From: WTJX01 sp045106295
GTDB lineage: Bacteria > Bacteroidota > Bacteroidia > Cytophagales > JAAEPT01
Reading direction: 5' to 3'
Length of the DNA: 6,566 nt
NCBI GenBank assembly: GCA_045106295.1
Contig: JBGCEI010000114.1
Location: 1 to 6,566, forward strand
Part shown: one piece after another, positions 1 to 4,848 of the stretch
How positions within the stretch are numbered: position 1 is the first letter of the stretch
How the letters are laid out: every line of letters begins with the position of its first letter
Made by a program: the position numbers and the translations under genes
The notes under the pieces: model-generated
Databases searched by the model: none
What the model was told of the DNA's origin: nothing
What the model saw: only the letters and a program-made list of their open reading frames with translations

Positions 1-1
1 A

Positions 2-805
2 GAAAACACTCCTTTAAACTACCTAAGTAACCGTATAAAACTAATATCAGTTGCTAATTCATCTAAAAAACAAGTCCCTCTAGAGATAAGTGATTTTAAT
101 AATCCTTTTTTCAATGCTGTTTTTGAGAAGAAAAATAGTCGTTTGAATACTCCTCAAGCAAAAAAAATCTATAAACCTTCCTCTTTCAATTATTCTATTT
201 TACAGTTTCCTGATGGAGATCCATTCTTATATTACAATACACTAGGCAAAGGAAAAGTCTTTGTTTTCACCACTTCATTAAATAAAAAATATACTGATTT
301 GGCCAATCACGCCTTATGTGTTCCTATTTTTTATACTATGGCGATACAAACGAATGCGAGTTCCACTCCTCTATTTACAAGAACAGATGGAATTCATACT
401 GTAAAAACAGTACAGTCAGCTCATACTGAATCTATTATCCATCTAATACAAGAAGCTAACGACATCATCCCTAGTCAATACCCTTCTGGTAAAAACAATA
501 TACTAGAATTACCTGATGACATATCTTCAGGTATCTATACAGTTAAAGCCATCAATAATCAACTAGGAAAACTAGCTGTAAACAATCCAAAAGCAGAATC
601 TAACACTTCTTTTTATTCAACGGAAGAACTAAAAAACATCCTATCAGCATTCAAAAACATCTCTATTTGGAATGAAAGTAGTTTTAAACAATTAATATTA
701 GATAGAAAATTATCATCCGCAAGTATTCCCTTGTGGAAATATTGCGTAGTTTTGTCCCTGTTATTTCTAGTGATAGAAATTTTATTAATTCGGTTTTTAC
801 GATGA
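2..805 (+). CDS. BatA-domain membrane protein, C-terminal part (5' end outside window)
   Basis: The frame is open from the first bases, so the true start lies upstream; the TTG at 143 is internal. About 267 residues are visible. The pattern fits the C-terminal half of Bacteroidota proteins that begin with a BatA-type double membrane anchor and continue into a large periplasmic region. It has a segment with a hydrophobic strand and 'PDGDPFLYYN' (about nt 200-235), then 'GKGKVFVFTTSL', then 'HALCVPIFYTMAI', an 'NNPKAES' motif at nt 581-601, and one C-terminal membrane helix at about nt 734-799 ending in basic residues. The N-terminal anchor that would prove the family is not in the window. The biochemical role of these proteins is not established; the name comes from aerotolerance operons, but this gene sits elsewhere. 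Its stop codon overlaps the next start (ATGA at 802-805), indicating translational coupling with the dihydroorotase-like gene. Confidence 0.72.
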   Translation, partial: ENTPLNYLSNRIKLISVANSSKKQVPLEISDFNNPFFNAVFEKKNSRLNTPQAKKIYKPSSFNYSILQFPDGDPFLYYNTLGKGKVFVFTTSLNKKYTDLANHALCVPIFYTMAIQTNASSTPLFTRTDGIHTVKTVQSAHTESIIHLIQEANDIIPSQYPSGKNNILELPDDISSGIYTVKAINNQLGKLAVNNPKAESNTSFYSTEELKNILSAFKNISIWNESSFKQLILDRKLSSASIPLWKYCVVLSLLFLVIEILLIRFLR

Positions 806-2064
806 GTCTTTTAATACGTTCAGCTAAAATAATCGATCCTTCTTCTTCTCACCATGGAAAAGTAAGAGATATTTTAATCCAAGACGGTAAGTTAAAGGAA
901 ATAGCTTCTTCCATTACTGCTTCAGCAAAAAAGGAAATACCTGCTAAAGGATGTCTATTATCTATTGGGTGGATGGATTTAAAAGCATTTGTTGGAGAAC
1001 CTGGTTTAGAATACCAAGAGACTATTGCTTCGGCAACTGCTGCTGCTGCTGCTGGAGGTTTCACGCAATTAGCTTGTACAGCAAATACAGAACCTGTTGT
1101 ACAAACAAAAGATGCGGTTAACGCCCTTAAACAAGGGAATACGACACGAGTTACAGACCTTTTCCCCATCCCTTCGCTTTCTAAAGGGTTAAAAGGAAAA
1201 GAATTAACCGAAATCATAGACCTTCATTCGGTAGGAAGCACACTCTTTAGTGATGGTTCACAAGCTGTTTCTAACGCAGATATACTTAAAAAAGCATTAG
1301 AGTACAGTCAAGTAGTAGATGCAACTGTCATCGACTTTCCACAGGAACAATCATTGACTGGTTTAGGGCAAGTTCATGAGAGCACACAAAGCACACAACA
1401 AGGCCTTGTAGGAATACCATCTTACACGGAAACATTACAAATCCAACGAGATTTAGAAATACTAAAATACACAGGAGGAAAACTCCATTTTTCTTCTATA
1501 TCTTCTAAAGAAAGTGTTAACCTGATTAAGAAAGCTAAAAAAGAAGGGCTTTCTGTTAGCTGTGATGTAGCAGTAGCTAATTTAGCCTTCACAGAAGACT
1601 TAGTCTCTCATTTTAACACCAATGCAAAAGTAAACCCTCCACTCAGAAGCAAAAAAGATCAAAAAGCACTCTGGCAAGGCATTTATGATGGTACAATCGA
1701 TTGTATTGTAAGTGACCACACTCCTCTTGATGAAGAGAGCAAAAAGTTAGAATTCAATCTCGCTTCTTTTGGGATGATTACTCTCCAAACCTTCTTAGCG
1801 ATGATTGTACATGGAAAGACGGAAAAACAATGGGAAGCTATCATTGCATCCCTAACTATTAACCCTAGAAGAATTAGCCAATTAGCAGTTACAAGTATAG
1901 CAGAAGGTGAAAAAGCTGAGTTAACACTATTTAATCCCACGTTAACTTGGGAATACACTGAAAAAGACAATCTTTCGCTATCTAAAAATTCTCCTTTATT
2001 AGGACAAGAGCTGACTGGAAAAGTAATTGCCTGTATCAACGGAAAAAACCAATACATCGCCTAA
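802..2064 (+). CDS. Dihydroorotase-family protein (PyrC-like), probably non-catalytic
   Basis: This 420-residue amidohydrolase-fold protein matches dihydroorotase (pyrimidine synthesis, carbamoyl-aspartate to dihydroorotate) in length and layout. It has an N-terminal 'RSAKIIDP' strand, 'GWMDLKAFVGEPG' (56-68), 'AAAAAGGFT' (80-88), 'FSDG' (149-152), 'GIPSYTET', 'LHFSSISSKES' around His229, 'KVNPPLRS' (276-283) and 'SDHTP' (304-308). The first metal-binding motif, normally D-x-H-x-H, reads D59-L-K61-A-F63, so both histidines are gone. The later His ligand positions appear to be Phe179 and Ala/Asn near 259-260. Asp151, His229 and Asp305 remain. I therefore infer a protein that cannot bind the usual zinc pair, like the inactive PyrC' homologues known in other bacteria, and leave out the pyrC symbol. 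I chose ATG 802 over GTG 733 because family homology begins at 'SLLIRSAKIID' and the earlier start would overlap the upstream gene by 73 bases. A working dihydroorotase would have to be encoded elsewhere. Confidence 0.88.
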   Translation: MSLLIRSAKIIDPSSSHHGKVRDILIQDGKLKEIASSITASAKKEIPAKGCLLSIGWMDLKAFVGEPGLEYQETIASATAAAAAGGFTQLACTANTEPVVQTKDAVNALKQGNTTRVTDLFPIPSLSKGLKGKELTEIIDLHSVGSTLFSDGSQAVSNADILKKALEYSQVVDATVIDFPQEQSLTGLGQVHESTQSTQQGLVGIPSYTETLQIQRDLEILKYTGGKLHFSSISSKESVNLIKKAKKEGLSVSCDVAVANLAFTEDLVSHFNTNAKVNPPLRSKKDQKALWQGIYDGTIDCIVSDHTPLDEESKKLEFNLASFGMITLQTFLAMIVHGKTEKQWEAIIASLTINPRRISQLAVTSIAEGEKAELTLFNPTLTWEYTEKDNLSLSKNSPLLGQELTGKVIACINGKNQYIA

Positions 2065-2065
2065 A

Positions 2066-2572
2066 ATGAATAACCGCTTTCTACCCATCGTCTTACCAAT
2101 AGGTATTTGTGGAGGCGTATTATCTATTATTTACTTTCTTACCTTTTATTTTTTAGGAACTCCTCCTTCTGATTCCATTTTTGCCTTCGATTTTTGGATA
2201 CTTCCTATTTTCATTTTTATAGGAATCAAATTCTTTAGAGATAAACTCAATGATAAAAAACTACGCTTTTGGGAAGGATTAGCACTTGGAATACAAGTCG
2301 CATTGTTAATAACGGTTATCAATTGTCTTTTCACATTTATTTTCTACCAATGGATCGATGGTAACTTCCTCACTACTTATGTAAATGATGTACTTTCTCA
2401 GCATTTAGAAAGAAGAGAAGAAATGAAAGAGCTTCCCCAAGCTAGTTTTAATAAAATAACAGAAGAAATAAAGCAAATATCATCTTTTGGTATAGCAATG
2501 CTTAAATTTCTTCGGAATATGTTCGTTGGTTTGTTATCTGTTATCTTACTTTCTGTTATCTTTAGACGATAA
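2066..2572 (+). CDS. DUF4199-type integral membrane protein
   Basis: A 168-residue hydrophobic protein of unknown function. Predicted membrane helices lie at about 7-30, 38-57, 70-94 and 146-166, with a charged loop at about 110-138 that contains 'QHLERREEMKEL'. A short basic stretch 'RDKLNDKKLRFWEGLALG' joins helices 2 and 3; the 'FWEG..LG' element and the overall pattern are what I remember of DUF4199, a family found mainly in Bacteroidota. No catalytic motif is visible. The start at ATG 2066 lies one base after the dihydroorotase-like stop, and the reading frame upstream of it lies inside that gene, so longer starts are unlikely. The stop is two bases before the glycosyltransferase start. 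Position between a soluble dihydroorotase homologue and a membrane glycosyltransferase suggests a structural or accessory role at the inner membrane, but this is inference only. Confidence 0.75.
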   Translation: MNNRFLPIVLPIGICGGVLSIIYFLTFYFLGTPPSDSIFAFDFWILPIFIFIGIKFFRDKLNDKKLRFWEGLALGIQVALLITVINCLFTFIFYQWIDGNFLTTYVNDVLSQHLERREEMKELPQASFNKITEEIKQISSFGIAMLKFLRNMFVGLLSVILLSVIFRR

Positions 2573-2574
2573 TT

Positions 2575-3534
2575 ATGCCAGATATCAGTATCATAGTACC
2601 CGCTTACAACGAAGACGAATCTCTCCCTGAGCTTTCTCAATGGATTGATACCGTAATGAAGACGAATAATTTCTCTTATGAGGTTTTCATCATAGACGAC
2701 GGGTCTACTGATAATACATGGGAGGTGATAGAAACCATTCACTCTGGCAATAAACACATCAAAGGAATCAAATACCAACGTAACTACGGTAAGTCTGCAG
2801 CCCTAAACACAGGTTTTAAAGCCGCAACGGGTGATGTAGTGATTACGATGGATGCCGATTTACAAGATAGTCCAGATGAAATCCCTGGTCTTTATAGTAT
2901 GATCATGACCGATGGATACGATTTAGTATCTGGATGGAAGAAAAAAAGACATGATCCCATTGCCAAAACAGTACCTTCTAAGTTTTTTAATTTTGTAACA
3001 AGCAAGGTATCAGGTATTAAGCTACATGATTTCAACTGTGGATTAAAAGCTTATAAAAACAAAGTCATCAAAAGCATTGATGTTTACGGAGAAATGCATC
3101 GCTATATTCCTGTAATTGCTAAGTGGGCAGGGTTTAAAAAAATAAGCGAAAAAGTAGTGCAACACCAAGAAAGAAAGTATGGTGTTTCTAAGTTTGGTTT
3201 AGAGCGTTTTATCTTTGGTTTTTTAGATTTAGTGTCCATTACTTTTGTTTCACGTTTCAAGAAAAAACCTATGCACTTTTTTGGTACATTAGGTACCATT
3301 GTTATTCTATTTGGACTTTTCTTTTTTGGGAAACTAGGATGGGAGATTATTCAAGATAAATGGATCAATCAAGTAGCTGTTAGAAGGGAGTTAACAGATC
3401 AACCCTTATTCTATTTAACACTCACATCACTCATAATAGGTGTTCAGCTGTTTATGGCGGGCTTTTTAGGTGAAATGCTGTCTTTAAACAATCCTGAGCG
3501 TAATGAATACCTCATTGATAAACGCCATAGCTAA
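2575..3534 (+). CDS. Family 2 glycosyltransferase, polyprenyl-phosphate (DPM1/GtrB-like) type
   Basis: This 319-residue protein has a cytoplasmic GT-A domain followed by two membrane helices at about 235-256 and 278-300. Clear GT2 motifs are 'SIIVPAYNE' (5-13), 'IDDGSTDNT' (40-48) for nucleotide-sugar binding, 'RNYGKSAALNTG' (69-80), the metal-binding D93-A-D95 followed by LQD (96-98), 'DFNCGLKAY', and the late 'HQERKYGVSKF' stretch (197-207) typical of dolichyl-/polyprenyl-phosphate sugar synthases. The family moves a sugar from a nucleotide donor to a lipid phosphate on the inner membrane face, giving a lipid-linked sugar for envelope glycans or protein glycosylation. The sugar and acceptor cannot be read from the sequence. 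ArnC- and GtrB-like proteins share the same architecture. It is the last gene of the block, two bases after the DUF4199 gene, and is followed by a non-coding gap. Confidence 0.9.
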   Translation: MPDISIIVPAYNEDESLPELSQWIDTVMKTNNFSYEVFIIDDGSTDNTWEVIETIHSGNKHIKGIKYQRNYGKSAALNTGFKAATGDVVITMDADLQDSPDEIPGLYSMIMTDGYDLVSGWKKKRHDPIAKTVPSKFFNFVTSKVSGIKLHDFNCGLKAYKNKVIKSIDVYGEMHRYIPVIAKWAGFKKISEKVVQHQERKYGVSKFGLERFIFGFLDLVSITFVSRFKKKPMHFFGTLGTIVILFGLFFFGKLGWEIIQDKWINQVAVRRELTDQPLFYLTLTSLIIGVQLFMAGFLGEMLSLNNPERNEYLIDKRHS

Positions 3535-3600
3535 ATCATTACAATCTAAGTAGCTGATTAGCAGATATTTCACATCTACTATCTAATTTTATTATTCAAG

Positions 3601-3630
3601 AAAAACGCAAAAAAGTTTTAAACGTTTTTT
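3601..3630 (+). terminator. Weak candidate intrinsic terminator after the glycosyltransferase
   Basis: AAAAACG at 3601-3607 can pair with CGTTTTT at 3623-3629, a 7-base-pair stem around a 15-base loop, extendable by one G-U pair (3600 with 3630). The right arm itself is a T-run, as in a terminator. It lies 66 bases after the stop codon, a reasonable place. The stem has only two G-C pairs and the sequence is generally A/T-rich, so it could be chance symmetry. Confidence 0.3.
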
Positions 3631-3649
3631 AAACCAATAGGTTACGATA

Positions 3650-3658
3650 TGTGGAAAA
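3650..3658 (-). promoter_or_regulatory. DnaA-box-like 9-mer upstream of nrdB
   Basis: TGTGGAAAA reads TTTTCCACA on the - strand, which fits the relaxed DnaA-box consensus TTWTNCACA at every position. It lies about 165 bases before the nrdB start. A second site, TATTTCACA at 3566-3574 on the + strand, has one mismatch. In Escherichia coli DnaA bound upstream of nrdAB influences its transcription, so a link between replication initiation and dNTP supply is conceivable here. Degenerate 9-mers arise by chance in AT-rich DNA, and DnaA specificity in this organism is unknown. Confidence 0.25.
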
Positions 3659-3666
3659 GTTTAAAA

Positions 3667-3686
3667 GGATATAAAGTATGATATCC
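3667..3686. repeat. Perfect 6-base inverted repeat, GGATAT/ATATCC
   Basis: GGATAT at 3667-3672 and ATATCC at 3681-3686 are exact reverse complements around an 8-base centre. The site is followed by a C-rich run (CCCCCTCCC, 3685-3693) that stands out in this AT-rich spacer. It could be an operator for a dimeric regulator or a small RNA hairpin in the nrdBA leader. No known regulator motif is recognised. Confidence 0.35.
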
Positions 3687-3730
3687 CCCTCCCATTTTTG
3701 ATATTTGTTTCACGAAAAAGGCAAGTAACC

Positions 3731-3766
3731 TTTCTGGTTTTTCTGGTTTCATTTTTCCTCTTCTGG
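3731..3766 (+). repeat. TTCTGG repeats in the nrdBA upstream region
   Basis: The 9-mer TTTCTGGTT occurs twice in exact tandem (3731-3739 and 3740-3748), and its core TTCTGG recurs at 3761-3766. The cluster is enclosed by a longer-range inverted repeat, ACGAAAAA at 3712-3719 and TTTTTCGT at 3774-3781. It lies 58-93 bases before the nrdB start, where a promoter or leader would be. A regulatory role is possible but unproven; short tandem slippage explains the pair equally well. Confidence 0.35.
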
Positions 3767-3823
3767 GAAATTATTTTTCGTCAAAAATTGTTACATAATT
3801 AATAGTATTTAAAACAAACTCTG

Positions 3824-4816
3824 ATGTCGAACGGATCTAGTGAAAGTAATAATCCCTTATTAGGGAAGTCGGATAACGGAAGGTTTGTAATTTTCCCAAT
3901 TGACTACGATGACATTTGGCAATTCTACAAACAAGCAGAAGCTAGTTTTTGGACAGCTGAAGAGATTGATTTAAGTCAAGATTTAAAAGATTGGGAAAAC
4001 TTAAATGATAATGAGCGTCATTTTATTTCTCATGTATTAGCATTCTTCGCAGCAAGTGATGGTATTGTAAATGAAAATTTAGCAGAAGGCTTCCTTTCAG
4101 AAGTTCAAATTCCAGAAGCTAAGTTTTTCTATGGTTTCCAAATCATGATGGAAAACATCCATTCTGAGACCTATTCTCTTCTTATTGATACTTATATCAA
4201 GGATGCTAAAGAAAAAAATAAATTATTCAACGCATTAGATACCATCGATTGTGTACAGAAAAAAGCGAAGTGGGCACTTAAATGGATAGAAAGCCCAAGC
4301 TTTGTAGAACGACTAATTGCATTTGCAGCTGTAGAAGGAATCTTCTTCTCTGGTAGTTTCTGTTCTATCTTCTGGTTAAAGAAAAGAGGGTTAATGCCTG
4401 GATTAAGCTTCTCTAATGAGTTAATTTCTCGTGATGAAGGTCTACACAGGGATTTCGCATGTTTATTGTACACTAATTACATAACAGAGAAACTACCCGA
4501 ATCTCGTATTTATGATATCATTACAGAAGCAGTAAACATAGAACAAGAATTTGTAGTAGACGCATTACCTGTAAATCTAATAGGAATGAATGCTAAATTG
4601 ATGTCACAGTACATCGAATTTGTAGCTGATCACTTATTGGTACAGTTAGGTTTAAGTAAATATTACAACGCTACTAATCCGTTTGACTTTATGGAGTTAA
4701 TCTCTCTACAAGGAAAAACGAACTTCTTTGAAAAAAGAGTTGGAGAGTACCAAAAGTCAGGAGTCATGAATGAGTCTTCTGATGACCAAAAATTTTCACT
4801 AGACGAAGAATTTTAA
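3824..4816 (+). CDS. nrdB: Class Ia ribonucleoside-diphosphate reductase, beta subunit (NrdB/R2)
   Basis: This complete 330-residue protein is the radical-generating subunit of aerobic ribonucleotide reductase, which with NrdA reduces ribonucleoside diphosphates to deoxy forms in the cytoplasm. All expected diiron ligands are visible: Asp79, Glu110, His113, Glu171, Glu205 and His208. The radical tyrosine is Tyr117 in 'ENIHSETYS'. The sequence is strikingly close to mammalian R2, for example 'LAFFAASDGIVNENL', 'AAVEGIFFSGSF' and 'KKRGLMPGLSFSNELISRDE'. The C-terminal tail ends 'FSLDEEF', like the eukaryotic tail that docks on the large subunit. The N-terminus before 'FPIDYDDIW' is only about 23 residues, so there is no ATP-cone on this subunit, unlike some flavobacterial NrdB proteins; that domain is on NrdA. 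ATG 3824 is the only start that fits, and no Shine-Dalgarno sequence precedes it. It is followed after 32 bases by nrdA, the reverse of the E. coli gene order. Confidence 0.97.
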   Translation: MSNGSSESNNPLLGKSDNGRFVIFPIDYDDIWQFYKQAEASFWTAEEIDLSQDLKDWENLNDNERHFISHVLAFFAASDGIVNENLAEGFLSEVQIPEAKFFYGFQIMMENIHSETYSLLIDTYIKDAKEKNKLFNALDTIDCVQKKAKWALKWIESPSFVERLIAFAAVEGIFFSGSFCSIFWLKKRGLMPGLSFSNELISRDEGLHRDFACLLYTNYITEKLPESRIYDIITEAVNIEQEFVVDALPVNLIGMNAKLMSQYIEFVADHLLVQLGLSKYYNATNPFDFMELISLQGKTNFFEKRVGEYQKSGVMNESSDDQKFSLDEEF

Positions 4817-4848
4817 GAAATACGATCAACCTAAACCCTAGAAAATAA

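Larger units (their letters stand above)
3535..3823. other. Intergenic region between the glycosyltransferase and nrdB
   Basis: These 289 bases contain no credible gene on either strand; the longest ATG frame I checked, at 3649, stops after ten codons. Both flanking genes point right, so this stretch should hold the end of the first transcript and the nrdBA promoter. I looked for the Bacteroidota promoter pattern (TTTG, about 19 bases, TAnnTTTG). The best fit is TTTG at 3704-3707 with TAACCTTT at 3726-3733, which has an 18-base spacer and two mismatches in the second box. That is too weak to call. I saw no NrdR box (ACAC-AT-rich-GTGT pattern) and no Shine-Dalgarno sequence before ATG 3824; the preceding bases are A/T-rich, as is common in the phylum. 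Candidate elements inside it are listed separately. Confidence 0.8.

Noticed and set aside
143..145. TTG as a possible start of the first gene
   Set aside because: The same frame is open back to base 2 and the upstream residues fit the same protein family, so this codon is internal.
733..801. GTG 733 as an upstream start for the dihydroorotase-like gene
   Set aside because: It would add 23 residues with no family resemblance and overlap the BatA-domain gene by 73 bases; ATG 802 gives the usual N-terminus and an ATGA overlap.
1039..1053. Five tandem GCT codons (poly-Ala) in the dihydroorotase-like gene, as a phase-variable tract
   Set aside because: An Ala-rich helix before GGFT is normal for the family, and a triplet repeat would not shift the frame.
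849..1217. Minus-strand open frame inside the dihydroorotase-like gene (and others at 1683-2057, 2398-2778, 4192-4473)
   Set aside because: They lie opposite well-supported genes, show no protein-like domains and read as shadows of the + strand codons.
1381..1398. Perfect 9-base tandem repeat AGCACACAA encoding STQSTQ, as a recent duplication
   Set aside because: The distance from His-Glu to 'GLVGIP' matches what I recall for the family, so no extra residues appear to have been inserted; probably chance codon similarity.
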